Shown piece after piece: positions 9,954-21,200 of a stretch of DNA of 64,000 nucleotides. The position numbers and the translations under genes were made by a program. Source of the stretch: Bryopsis sp. KO-2023 (taxonomy: Eukaryota > Chlorophyta > Ulvophyceae > Bryopsidales > Bryopsidaceae); NCBI GenBank assembly GCA_030272585.1, contig BSYQ01000001.1, positions 3,658,001-3,722,000 on the forward strand, in the 5' to 3' direction. Numbering within the stretch: position 1 is the first letter of the stretch; each line of letters starts with the position of its first letter. The notes below the pieces were generated by a model that saw only the letters and a list, made by a program, of their open reading frames with translations, was not told where the DNA came from and ran no database searches.

Positions 9954-12239
9954 GTATGAGACCCCATCAACTGTGGTTTCTGGATGAGCATTGCTCATTG
10001 CATGCATAACTTTTCAACCATCATTCTTCAACGTTTTATTCAACCAGCATTCTGCAAGTTTTTCTTTTTCAACCATTGTTTTATTCAACCTGCATTTCAA
10101 TTTCAATTCATTCAACATGTTTTCTTCTTTCTCAACTTCAGTTTCGGCCCTCAAGGGTCGCACATCCAATGAGGTTTTTTAATGAATACTTTCATTTGCT
10201 TATGCATTTTTCAAAAATGCAGTTCAGGTGACCACCTGCAGTTTTCGACCAGTTTCAAGTTCATTTTGAAACACATGATTCACCTTCAAGTCATCAGGTG
10301 TATTTCAAGTTCTCAAGTATTTATGGACAGTGTAACTGGCCAGCAGATTCCTCAACCAGGGGGATCTTTCAACTTTTTTCAACTTGCATTGGAGCAATCG
10401 TTCGAGGGACTTCTGCAGCATGCATTCATTCAAGGAGGGGCAATGTTTGTTCGCAAAAAACATCTGGGGAAGGGGGGCATTCAAGTAAGATCTGAACATC
10501 TCTCTTCAAAATCAAACAATGTTCAACATGCTTCAACGAGTCAATTACATCAGCAGCACTGAGTTTGCAGCAACAGGTCAGGTCAGACACCTTGACAAGA
10601 TCTTTTTAAAAATGGACTTCAAAAAAGGGATGAGTTATTTTCAAAGTTTTGCTCGAGATTGGTGGATCAACTGCTCTCTTTCAACTGGACACAAAAAATT
10701 TGTGCCAAAAAAAGATCTGCAAATTTAGTCATCCCAAGTACCTTCCTGCTGGCAGGGAATATCACCAAAACATTGTTATATATGTTTTTTTAAATTGCAT
10801 CGTGGACTGGGGGCTTCTGGTGAGCTCAAAACGCTGGTCGACAGCTGAAGGAATCGAGGTTACTGCATCCAACAGAGGTGTTTCCACTGAAAGCCAGTTT
10901 TCTTGTTCAAAGCTAACATGTCTTGCATGATGCTTTACTTTGCATGTCCCTCCTGGGTGCCTGGATCCAGCCAAGCGATTCTTAGATGTAGTCATTCAAT
11001 GCAGCCAGATTCGATCGTCATACTGGAAAGGAGTTTGATACTTGCGGTCTCTTTCTTAGAGAGAGAAGTGAAATGGCTGTTGAGTCGTTATGCACAGAAA
11101 ATGTTTTGAGCGACTGATCGTCAGTTTTCTTAGGGGGTGCAGTCAATCAAAGTGATGCTTTTTTTCTTTCGAAGATCACTCCAAATCTAAAACTCCATGT
11201 ACCATGCAAACCCGCAAATGCTTTTCAACTCCTCAGCAACATTGTTTTTGCCTGTGTTAGGAATCCCATTCTTGATATTGGCTGCTTCAAGTGCATGCTT
11301 TTGCTATTTCCCATTCAGAAAAGGGGCTTTTGCAAGGAAGCTTCATTTTTTTTATGAGACTTCAAGGTGGAGATACCAACAGAGGATCCAAGTGGAAAAA
11401 AATTCTTCAAAAAATGGTATGTTCTCAGCTCAAACGCCAGCAACCCATTCCTGTAGTTGTGATATCCGATTCTCAACATGCTTTTATCTACCACAAAACA
11501 AAGATGTGCAGTCCGAGTGTTTTTCTCTCTCGTTCAATTGCAACATTGCAGGGTGGAAGTTATAATGGTTATCTTGCATACATCATCTGCCGGCCTCTCC
11601 TCAAACTAGTGTCCATATTGGGGACAAATACATGGTTCGACTCCATGCTGGTTTTTTTAATCAAACAGCCAAGATCAAATCAACAGCACAGACTCAAGGA
11701 GCAGGGACTGTGCAGTCTCATCTGTGTGGATTTGGTTGAAGGGCTTGCGAGGCTTATCAAATGACAGAAACCATACTCGCTTCCAGAGGTGCCTTTCGAG
11801 TCTTTTTCTGACAAGATGAGCTGATGATCTGTGAAACAGGGGATCCTGACTGAAAACAAAAACTGGAAAGGTCTGAAGCAGCATGATACGCTGAGCAACC
11901 AGCTCTGCTTTCTATGAGGGGAGACTCACCTCTTCAATGAGCAGTTCAAGCACAGATACATTGCAGAGGAGTGAAATGTTAATTGGGGTGGTCATATACG
12001 AAATATTGACTGCTTCTGGTGCATTGACACTGGTTTTAGATATTTTCATTGCACTGTGATTGCAGACTACTTTTAGGAGTCAAGCTTTGCAGCTGTCTCT
12101 CCAAACTGCAGTTTTTGATGAAACAGGGACAGAATGATGGTCACTGGCTGGAATCACCTCATGAGATCACAAGGGGTGGATCTTGATGTTGGGGTGCAAA
12201 GAACAATGGGACAATTAATTCTTTTCTGATTGTTTCATG
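9954..12239. other. Intergenic, TTCAAC-rich, no gene supported
   Basis: More than 2 kb without a convincing exon. The words TTCAAC, TTCAAG and ATTCAA recur densely from 10000 to 10550 and more thinly beyond, suggesting an old low-complexity or repeat-derived tract. Open frames at 10182-10562 (126 aa) and 11291-11764 lack splice context or family resemblance and are not called. Confidence 0.4.
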
Positions 12240-12615
12240 CACAATGTCGTTTTCGTCATTTGCTTTCAGTGTTCTTTAATTAATGGTGGCTGACTGTTTT
12301 CAAAGGTTGGGACGCAGAGGCTGTTTCTCAGACTGACCAGAAGTCCCCACTCCACTGAACCGGACGAGACTGCGATCAATTCTTAGGGTGGATCAAACGT
12401 AAGCTGGACTTCCCAGCCGATGTGACTCCTATGCACATGCACGTTCAAAATTCACAATTTCCAGCAGCCCTTGTTTATTTATTTACATTTCACCCACAAT
12501 GGGAGAATATTTGATAGGAAAACACTCTTTACTCCATGATTCAACTGAGACCCAAGGGGGGTTGAAAAAACCAATTCACTGAAACGATGTGGCCATTGTG
12601 CCACCCCCATTCAGT
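12240..12615 (+). repeat. Dispersed repeat A, copy 2
   Basis: Diverged copy of 7385-7715 in the same orientation. Shared anchor words include GGTGGCTGACTG, TTCCAGCAG, CTCCATGATTCAACT and CCATTGTGCCAC. It lies just downstream of the 3' end of the sulfotransferase gene. The segment 12330-12400 also matches the 3' end of the nucleoside hydrolase gene in reverse. Confidence 0.7.
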
Positions 12616-12710
12616 CAGCTAACTTCCCCATTCCACCAAAACCCCCCATGCTTTTTCAAAGTTGCTTGATTTTGCACCCCCTCACTAAAAACTTGGATAA
12701 AACACGAGCA

Positions 12711-14038
12711 TCACGCGCTGCTCAAATTCAGATAGGTGTTTGCGTCTCGGCTCCACCCAAATTCCTCGAATGCGATATAGTCCTGTTCATATATTTGAAA
12801 CACTTTTTCCAAAAGTTCACGAGTGTAATATTCCTGCACTTTTTCGTCTCGTTTCTCACTGACGGTGGGGGGTCTAACGGACCTACCACGCTTAATGTTT
12901 TCCATTTCAGCAAAAATCGGTGCAGTCCCATTGGGTCCCCATCCGGATGCTCCCATGTCTTCCCAATGGCCGATGGCTTCCAAAAACTCTCTCATCCCTG
13001 TTTTGCGATTCTCAAAATCCAAAGCGAACGTGTAGGAGATCTTCTTGGTTTCACACAGCATCGACTGCGGCTTGAAATGCTTATTGAGGGATTGCTGGGG
13101 AACCGATTCGATGATGCTGATAAATTCCTCAAATGGGGGGGGCTCCTCAGCGTTCTCCGTCGCCCAGCTGCCCTTGGGCAATAGATTGTATTTCCGAGCC
13201 GAAAAAATTTTGTTCAGATATGCTGACAACACCCGATCCACCGGATTTCTCACCATCGCCATTTTGGTGATGTTTGGATTTACCACATCGGCGTTTCGCA
13301 CCCCTTCACGGTGCCCATCTCGAATGTCTTGCATGGTTCTGCTGCTCCAATTGGGGTCTCCATTCATTCTTTTTACCAGCATCAACAAAACTGTGCTGGC
13401 AACTTTGGGGACCAAACACACCACCACGGATTTTTCTGAGGCATACATTAGATGATAATTATACCGGGAGAACATGAACTGCAACGGCTGCGTCCATTCT
13501 GTTTGAACACACACAAAACCTTTAGAACAAACCAGCAAGAGGAAAATTCCCCATTCAACAATCGACCAGCCAAATATCCTTCCAAAGACAGCAACTGACA
13601 AGGGGGTTCTAACTGGCTGCAGTTTTTTTATGTTGCTTTCGAGCTCAAGTAGGTGAGAATCAAATGACAGGTCCATTCCCTGAAAATAATTTCAGCATTT
13701 TTTGTGTCTGATTGAAATGTAGACTAGTAGTCACATGCTCCTTGCAAATATGAATTTGCAAAGCAACACTTCACTTCGTGAGTCATTGAATTTTGCTATC
13801 TATTTTCAGTAGCATTGAACATAAAATGTTAACACCACAATTCAGTTCAGCTTTCTGTTTTTCTACCATTTGGGGGGGGGGGGGAGTTCACTTTTTCTTA
13901 ACTTGGAAAAAGTTCATAACAGTTACCTTGAATATCATCCTGGGAATACCACAAAAAAATAGAAGCCATCATCAGAGCAGCCACCACCAATACAAACCCT
14001 TTTGTTGAAACATACTTCTTTTCAACATTGTTCTGCAT
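12711..14038 (-). CDS. Golgi type-II membrane sulfotransferase (carbohydrate sulfotransferase, Sulfotransfer_2-like)
   Basis: Two-exon model on the minus strand: 14038-13927 and 13498-12711, GT-AG, 299 residues. Exon 1 encodes a basic tail (MQNNVEKKYVSTKG) and one membrane span (FVLVVAALMMASIFLW), the expected Golgi anchor. Exon 2 carries the PAPS 5'-phosphosulfate motif (LVPKVAST, residues 66-73) and the 3'-phosphate motif (RNPVDRVLSAY, residues 121-131). It ends with a typical YxxDYxxFxxFGW tail. An unspliced frame from ATG 13676 (321 aa) is also open, but its extra part reads like intron with an acceptor at 13499. The spliced model is preferred because it restores the usual architecture. 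The likely role is transfer of sulfate from PAPS to wall or scale polysaccharides or glycoproteins; the acceptor is unknown. Confidence 0.85.
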
Positions 14039-15096
14039 TTCGAGACAGGAAAAACAAAAATGAATTGCTGGGAAAAAAATGATCGACACTGATGAGAACA
14101 ATAAAGGGGCATTGACTACTGGTGGAGACGCACGCCCGACTGAAGTTTTACTGTGATCGATCTTTACTTAACGCACGCTTTCACCCCCCACCTAAGACCT
14201 CCTATGGCCAGGTTCATCTAACCCAACAAATATCATGTGCATACGCGAGATTAAAACATCAGTGGCGATTGAAAGAAAGTCGATGGCGATGGTAGGTCAG
14301 AGAAACGGCATATATTCTGGCGGCGTTCCATTTCGGATCGAAACGCTTTCTAGAATCGATCGTTGAGCACTCCACACACCTGATCATCGGCTGCCATGGA
14401 AAACCCGAAACCCGACTCGACAAACTCAGGCTTTCTCCCTGGCAAACCTGCAGTCTGTCGGAAGACATTCTTTTTGGCTGTGACGACATCTCAGCCGCCA
14501 GTATCGATGTGACGCCTTTTTGAAACAAGCAAACATCAGACCGTATCGATGTCCCTGGAGGGGACCGCGTGGAACACGCAAATCTACGACAAAATTTTCA
14601 TATTGACTGGATATAGTGTTGTCCGTTGTCAAATTGGGTCACGGGGCGGCTCGCCAATTGGCCTTTGCAAAGGCCGCGACATCCCGAGATGGATCCTCCG
14701 CGTGCTACACAACAAAGCAATCGCTTATAGCTCCTAGCTGCAGCTGGTGGCCAGAGCTTCGAGCGTGTAGTGTGAGATTGACTTCTCTTCAAAATGTCTT
14801 CTCGCCAAAACAACAAAAACCACAGTAGGCGATTGGGTATGGCTTGAGGCCACACCAAAGGCGACATCGATGCCCGTGTTCTCATTCGATTTGATTAGAC
14901 GTTACGAACTTGATTTGATTTTGCGCGCGTTACATGATGATCTTTTTCTTTTTTTCTTTTTTTTGAAGGGGGTTTGTAAAAGGGATTTTTTGTAATATGA
15001 ATGAAATTGGTCAAATTGATGATATTCCCCAGGGAATGCAAAGAGATTTGGCACGTTTTGTAGCACGATGCTCATACGTTTGGGTCTCTTAATGAC
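14039..15096. other. Intergenic, no gene seen
   Basis: Presumed promoter of the sulfotransferase gene on its 3' side, then unassigned sequence with a C/T run near 14945. Open frames at 14259-14885 on both strands are short and unsupported. Confidence 0.4.
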
Positions 15097-15644
15097 CGAT
15101 CTCTTTCATCCAGCCTCTGCATTTCCAAGGTGAGCCAGCTGCCCGGCCCATGAACATCGTTGTGTTGAGCTCACCACCAGCGACCGAAACACAATAAACT
15201 TCTCCCAGAATACTCATTGTGCATTTATCGGAATAAATAGAGTACAATCTGAAGGGGGGGAGCATGGTGCTAAAATACGGTATTTTCGTGTAAAGCTAAG
15301 CACTCAAAACAAAGAAAAATTGCAGACTACGTTTATCTCTGATATTAAGACGTATGTTTATAAGGGAATTCGAGTGAGCTTTTGCTCTGAACTCGTTTTT
15401 TTCCGATCCAAAAACGATGAAAGAACACTATGCAGGGATTGCTGCATCCCCACAGGGCGCTGCCGCGCAAGATTTAGGTTTTTAAACCTTGCACCGCCCT
15501 TTAAGCTCATGAGCTTGATCAAATCCCCAAATTTAAAATAGCCACACAATATGTCTTTCCGACCGGATGCGGCAGATGTGGGGCTAGCTCGCTTGTTCGA
15601 AAAGTTCAATGGTTTGGTTTCGGCAATCCCTGTGTATTTGTGAC
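15097..15644 (+). repeat. Dispersed repeat B, copy 1
   Basis: Aligns over its whole length with 41881-42474 in the same orientation. Shared blocks include GCCCATGAACATCGTTGTGT, GAATACTCATTGTGCATTTA, AGATTTAGGTT and TTCGAAAAGTTCAATGG. Non-coding. The retrotransposon array inserted about 130 bp downstream. Confidence 0.75.
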
Positions 15645-15765
15645 GTGCACTATGGGAAGAACCGCTCTGTGCGGGGTAGAAAAATCACGTTCGATTTCCG
15701 CCGAAAACTGAAGTCGCGAAAATCGACGCGACAGAGAGAGGGAATGGTAGGAAACACCTGGGTTC

Positions 15766-15770
15766 GACTC
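15766..15770. other. Left target-site duplication GACTC
   Basis: GACTC lies immediately before the first LTR and is repeated immediately after the third LTR at 33387-33391. A 5-bp duplication is the usual size for Ty3/gypsy integrases. Its position at the outer edges only shows that the three-LTR array sits in one target site. Confidence 0.8.
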
Positions 15771-16233
15771 TGTAAAGACTGCGCTGTAGACTGCGACTCT
15801 GAAGCAGTCTGCCAGCCTGAAACAACAGCCTAGAAGGCTGCAACAAGTTCTGACACGAGAGAGCGGGAGAGAGAGAGTGTTCAACCCCAAAATCGAGTTA
15901 CAAGAATACCCTGAGGTGCTGCCCAAATACCCTAGGCTGCACCTCTGATCCAAACTGATCGTTCAAGGTCCTATCCATCAACATGACCTGACAGTCTGCC
16001 TCAGTGTCAGGTCCCCTGTCTGAAACCTTCTGAGCTGCCAGCCCTGCAGAAAAGCGTCTGCTGAGCTGTCAGCCCCCATTCACAGATCTAAGGGTTCCGC
16101 CCTGCTGCAGCAAACCGGCTGCAGCATTGCTGGTTCCCTAGAACTGCAGGCCTGTCAGTTCCCCTGAACTGCAGGTCTGCCAGTTCCCTGAACTGAGGAT
16201 CTGACAGTTCCCCTGAACTGTAGAATCCTTACA
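15771..16233 (-). repeat. LTR 1 (3' LTR of the left element)
   Basis: 463 bp, ends TGTAA...TTACA. It contains internal short repeats of the form CAGTTCCCCTGAACTG that can fold into stems (about 16140-16220). Sequence appears identical to the other two LTRs. Confidence 0.95.
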
Positions 16234-16246
16234 TTCCTCCCCATCT
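16234..16246 (-). other. Polypurine tract of the left element
   Basis: On the minus strand the sequence AGATGGGGAGGAA directly precedes the LTR start TGTAAGG. This is the expected position and composition for the plus-strand primer of reverse transcription. The same tract lies at 24810-24822 for the right element. Confidence 0.75.
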
Positions 16247-16960
16247 AGTTGGCAGTAGTCCCTTACTGCCCCAAAAGATTATAATAACAACCTTTGCCCC
16301 TTTTTGGATGTCAACTTTTTTTTTAACTTCTCTGCCACAGAAACTGGGTTTCGAAAGGGGTTATGTTATATAAGGAAGTCAAAGCAGTTCTGCAAGAACA
16401 CTGTATTCAGGAAATTGTCCTAATGCAACAGAAACCCAAAATACCCTGAAAAATCAATTGGTAACACCCTTGCTGGAAAATTACAACCTGAAGTGTTTGT
16501 TTCTGCCACCATCTTGCACTACCCAGGAAATCCAGAAAAACTACCTTATAAAAAGTTCAAAGCAACAAGGAAATCATAGACAGTTTAATTCTGCCTTCCC
16601 TAGAAGATTTTCCTACAGCTCACAAGGTCAGCTGAGACACCAAAACTTCTTGGCAAACAAAAACCCCCTTTTCCTGCAGAATACCTGAGTCACCTGATTA
16701 CCCAATCCATTGCAACTCTGTATAATAAAAACCCATTTGACTGGACTTCCCTCAAAGGTCACCATGCAATTCTTTACTCTCCCTTTGGCTAATTCATTAA
16801 CTCTTATTTCAGATTGCAAATATGGAATTCTCTAGCAATAACATCTTACCCCTGCTGGACTTGCAATGTATCAACAGGTGAACCATTTTCATAACCAAAA
16901 CAGGTTGCAAACTTCAGAGTTTTCATCTCAACCTGATCAGAAACTGCAAAAAGATCCTTG

Positions 16961-17116
16961 TCCACCTCCAACACACTGATCACCAGAAACTGGACAGCCC
17001 TAAGGGTTTAACCCTGCCTGAAAAATTCCACTTCCAACACACTGATCACCAGAAACTGGACAGCCCTTGAAAAATTCCACTTCCAACACACTGATCACCA
17101 GAAACTGGACAGCCCC
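16961..17116 (-). repeat. Triple 39-46 bp tandem repeat in the 3' region of the left element
   Basis: Three copies of a unit containing CCAACACACTGATCACCAG followed by AAACTGGACAGCCC, spaced by short linkers. The same array is at 25537-25692 in the right element. Non-coding; position is between the last ORF and the polypurine tract. Confidence 0.8.
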
Positions 17117-17202
17117 AAATCACCAACTCTTTCACTGCACCCCCTGAGCAAACCACATTCAATCATCCACTCCCATGGTCACACCTCCTGTCGATTCCTG
17201 CC

Positions 17203-18069
17203 TCAGGTCGCCGGACGTTTCAAGCCCCTCTTTGGCGCAAGCGCGGGCACACTCCAGCGGATCTCTCGAAGTGGCACGCAGTCACGATTGGTTCGTCCCG
17301 GGGAGGCTGGCTGCGTTGGCAGGGGTGGACTGATGACCGCAATCCGCAAGGACGTCAGCACCCTCGGCGCCATGACCGTGTGCTCCCGCAGCTGGCACAG
17401 CCCGCACTCTTTCGTCGCATCCACCGAGACCCCCTTTCGCGTTTCGCTGAGTCGTCCAACCACCTCCAAGCTCCCGTCTGGGTTCGTTCTCTCCACCGTT
17501 ACGTCTGGCGCGTACCAGAGTCTCTGGACACAGAGGTCCCTGCAGCATACCCTGTGCTTCCCACATGGAAGCTCCCGAACTGGTGCCCCAAGAGACCTCG
17601 CCGTCTTGAAGCAAAGCGAACAGCCACGTCCCGTTTCTTTCAGCGCCGTCTCCATCTCACTCTTTTGGTCTGCTGCAGGTTTTTCTGGTTCAGGGAGCCC
17701 TGTGTCCAGGAAGCCGAAGGACAACTCCTCTTCGGAATCCAACCGCGTTACCGGCATTTTCTTCGCCCACTCTCGCCACGCTTTCAGCTCACTCTCGGCA
17801 GCACTCAGAGACCCTTGCAGCTTCCACTTTTCCTGCTCCACCTTTTGACACTTGCTCCTCAGCCTTTCCAACTCCGCAACGTCGACTGCCCTCTTCCGCA
17901 GGACCTGCACAGCCTCCTCAAACGCCACAACCTCATCTGCCCCCTTGATCACGTCGGCTTTCTCCACCGCTGCCGCAGGGATAACCACAGGGGCAGCCTC
18001 TGCTGGTTCACTGCTGCTGGCGGGGGTTGAGACGATAAGGGCGGCCTGGTTTGCTGGTTGCTGATCCAT
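17203..18069 (-). CDS. Retrotransposon fourth ORF (env position): coiled coil plus RING-like zinc finger, left copy
   Basis: 288 residues, starting at the first ATG after a purine-rich run on the minus strand. It lies downstream of Pol and in the same sense. Residues 1-45 are Ala/Pro-rich. About 46-105 form a coiled coil (EEAVQVLRKRAVDVAELERL and onward). A cysteine cluster follows: C150-x2-C153, C169-x2-H172-x2-C175, C176 and C180, then C222-x2-C225. This spacing resembles a C3HC4 RING or related treble-clef finger with a long second loop. The tail is Pro/Arg-rich. There is no signal peptide or membrane span, so it is not an envelope protein. The family is not recognised. Possible roles are RNA or protein binding or ubiquitin ligation; this is inference only. 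Confidence 0.75.
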   Translation of the reverse strand: MDQQPANQAALIVSTPASSSEPAEAAPVVIPAAAVEKADVIKGADEVVAFEEAVQVLRKRAVDVAELERLRSKCQKVEQEKWKLQGSLSAAESELKAWREWAKKMPVTRLDSEEELSFGFLDTGLPEPEKPAADQKSEMETALKETGRGCSLCFKTARSLGAPVRELPCGKHRVCCRDLCVQRLWYAPDVTVERTNPDGSLEVVGRLSETRKGVSVDATKECGLCQLREHTVMAPRVLTSLRIAVISPPLPTQPASPGRTNRDCVPLREIRWSVPALAPKRGLKRPAT

Positions 18070-18258
18070 GTTGATTCCTTTTTTTTTTTTTTTCCTTTTC
18101 CGAACGATAGGCTCCTCTTTCTCTCTTCTTGCTCTGCGCACGTAACTTGCTAGACAGTTTCCGACTCCAGTATACTGCACACCTATTTCTGTTTCTGTCA
18201 GGGGTTGCTTCAGTCTGTCAGAGACATCAACCTGTCACCTCTGCTTGATCTAGTCCTT

Positions 18259-21200
18259 TCAGCTTCTTATCTCAAACTCACGTAACTTGTCCGGTGCGTT
18301 TCGCAAGTTTCTGGCAGGTTCCCAGGTGTCCTCCGATTGATCATAACCCTGCCACCTGACAAGGTACTGCTTCTTGCCCCTGACAGTCCTATCTGCCAGA
18401 ATCCTGTCAACCAGATACTCCTCTTGGCCTGCCACCATCTCAGGCTCAGGTTGCCACCTGGGTGCCTCCCTGTCAGGAAAGCTGCCCTCCTGATCTTCGA
18501 AAGCAGGTTTCAGCTTGGACACATGGAAGGTGTTATGAATTTTCCAATGACCTGGCAGCCTCAGCCTGACTGCAACTTCAGATAACCTCTTCAGAACTAC
18601 AAAAGGTCCACAGTATTTTGCAGTCAATTTCCTGCTCAACACCTGTGGTAGGGGTAAGTCCTTTGTGGCGAGAAAAACTTTGTCGCCCGGCTGAAAGCCC
18701 CCTCCCCTTCTGTTTTCGTCCGCCCCCTGGCGTTGACGTGCCTGAGCAGAAGCAATGTTCCTTCGGCAGGTTTGCAATGCAGTCTGCCAAGTAGACCACC
18801 AATCATCCACTGCAGGGCAAGCTGTAGCAGCTACAGCACTTGCAGGAGTCCTGGGTTGCTGTCCATTCATCAAATAGAAGGGAGAAAACCCAGTTGTAGC
18901 ATTTATGCTGGAATTGTATGCAAATTCTGCAGCATCCAAATGCATATCCCAGTCTGTGCCTGCAGGTTCCACATAACTGCGCAGAATTTCCTGCACTGTT
19001 CTGTTAGCTCGCTCAGTCTGACCATCTGTCTCAGGATGATAACTGCTAGACATTGCTAACCGAGTGCCTGCCTTCTTCCAAAGAGCCCTCCAAAAATTGC
19101 TAGTGAAACGACTATCCCGATCAGAAACAATTTCTTGAGGCAATCCAAAGAAACGAACCACATGTTGGAAAAACAAATCTGCTACCCCTGCAGCAGTAAC
19201 TGTCTGCTTTGTTGGAATGAGTCTGATCATTTTTGTGAATCGATCCACAACCACTAGCAAATAATCTGACCCCTTCTGAGTCCTTGGCAAAGGTCCAACA
19301 AAGTCCAATGAAACACTAGTCCACCTGCCATCTGGAATTGGCAAGGGCTGCAGCTTACCCAAAGGCTTCTGAGTAGAGGCCTTGTTTCGTTGGCAGGGAA
19401 TGCAATTCCTCACATACTTCTGCACAGATCCTGAAATGAGTGGCCAGAAGTAATACTGCTGAACCCTGTGCAGGGTCTTCCTCCTGCCCAGATGTCCTGC
19501 CAATGCAGACTCATGGCAAGCATGCAGTATCTTTTCCCTGAGCCCATCTGCTTCAGGTATCCACCATTTCCAGGAATGACCAACATGCCTCCAAAGTTTC
19601 AGACCATCCCATTTCACATGTGGAGGTCTGGAAGGTGCTCCAATCAGCTGCCAACACAATGGATCCTTCTTGTAAGCTGCCAGCACTGCCTGCTGAAATT
19701 CCCGATCTGCTGTCAACCTTATCCTTGCATTCAGCTGAGGACCATGTTCCTCTGCCTGATGTGTGGCCCTGCTCAACGCATCTGCCACCACATTGTCTCT
19801 GCCTGGCCGGTACTTGATCTCGAACTTGAAGGATTGCAGGGTTTCCATCCATCTTGCCTGCCTCTGCGACAGATGAGGCTGGGTGTGCAAAAATTTTAGA
19901 GGTGCATGATCGGTGTGCACGGTGAACTCCTGAGCATCCAAGTAGTGCCTCCACACTTTCAGAGCATGCACCACAGCCAACAGCTCCTTTTCATGAGTCG
20001 CATAGTTGAGCTCTGCCGGTTGCAGTTTCCTGCTTTCATATGCCACTGGTTGCTGACCCTGCCCCTGGTCCTGTGTTAGGACTGCTCCAATAGCATAGTC
20101 TGAGGCATCTGTGATCACCTCGAATCTCAGACTTGGGTCAGGCACCAAAAGCACTGGTGCAGACATTAACGCCTCCTTGACATCCTGCATTGCTGCAGCT
20201 TCTGCCTCAGTCCATTTCCACACTGCCTCCTTTTTCAATAGAGCAGTGAGTGGTTTGGCTCTTGCAGAAAAATCCTTGATGAATCTTCTGTAATAGTTTG
20301 CCAATCCCAGAAATGACCTGAGATCCTTCACTGAAGTCAAAGGTGGCCAGTCCCTGATGACCTGCACCTTACTCTGCAACACCTGTACTCCTGCAGCACT
20401 CAACTCATGCCCCAGAAACTCAACTTGCTCCCTGCAGATTTCACATTTGGAAGCTGAAGCATATAATTTCTGCTCCCTCAATCTCTGCATCACCTTTTTC
20501 AAGTGAACCTTGTGTTCTGCCCAACTCTTGCTAAAAATCAAGATGTCATCTAAGTAAACGATGCAGAAGGTATCCAGAAAATCATGTAACACATGATTCA
20601 TTGTGTTCATGAAGGTGGCAGGAGCATTTGTCAGCCCAAAAGGAAGAACAATGTACTCGTAGAGGCCATACCTGGTGCGGAAGGCCGTTTTCTCACAGTC
20701 TGCAGGGTCCAACCGCACCTGATGGTAGCCTGCGCAGAGATCAATTTTGCTGAAGCAGCGAGCTCCCTGAATCTGATCCAGCAATTCCTCTATCCTTGGG
20801 ATAGGGTACCTGTTCTTCACCGTTAGTTTGTTAAGTGCCCGAAAGTCTACGCACATCCTAAGCTTTCCGTTCTTCTTAGGAACAAACAAAATTGGTGAAC
20901 CCCAGGGTGACTTGCTAGGTCTGATAAAACCCTGCTTCAGTAACTCTGCCAACTGCTTCTTCAATTCTTCTCTTTCTGCAAAACTGGCTCTATAAAGCCC
21001 CTTTTTCACTGGTTCTGCCCCTTCTACCAATTCAATCTTGTGGTTCACACCCCTGTCAGGAGGCAATTCCTGCGGCAGTTCCTCTTTAAACAAATCCTGA
21101 AACTCCTTTCTGATCTGTTTTTCTAGCTCAACTGCCTCTTTCTGTTCCTCTGACAAGGTTTCTGGTTCACTGCCTCTCACTGCATCAGTACTTTCCAAAC

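Noticed and set aside
8600-10007. Long minus-strand ORFs (212 and 401 aa) rich in Ser, Leu, His, Phe
   Set aside because: Antisense shadows of the Glu/Lys-rich coiled-coil repeats, which have few stops in the complement.
10182-10562. 126-aa plus-strand ORF
   Set aside because: Starts with ATG but lies in TTCAAC-rich low-complexity DNA, with no motif or splice neighbours.
13045-13455. Plus-strand ORF of 136 aa opposite the sulfotransferase
   Set aside because: Complement shadow of a conserved coding exon with PAPS-binding motifs.
12711-13676. Unspliced 321-aa sulfotransferase ORF from ATG 13676
   Set aside because: The first 60 codons contain an out-of-place hydrophobic stretch and end at a good acceptor. 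Splicing to an upstream exon with the same phase gives a normal type-II anchor.
17288-18030. Plus-strand ORFs of 186 and 216 aa inside the retrotransposon (also at 25864-26606)
   Set aside because: Antisense to the fourth ORF; no domain and no start context. An antisense retrotransposon ORF is possible but unsupported.
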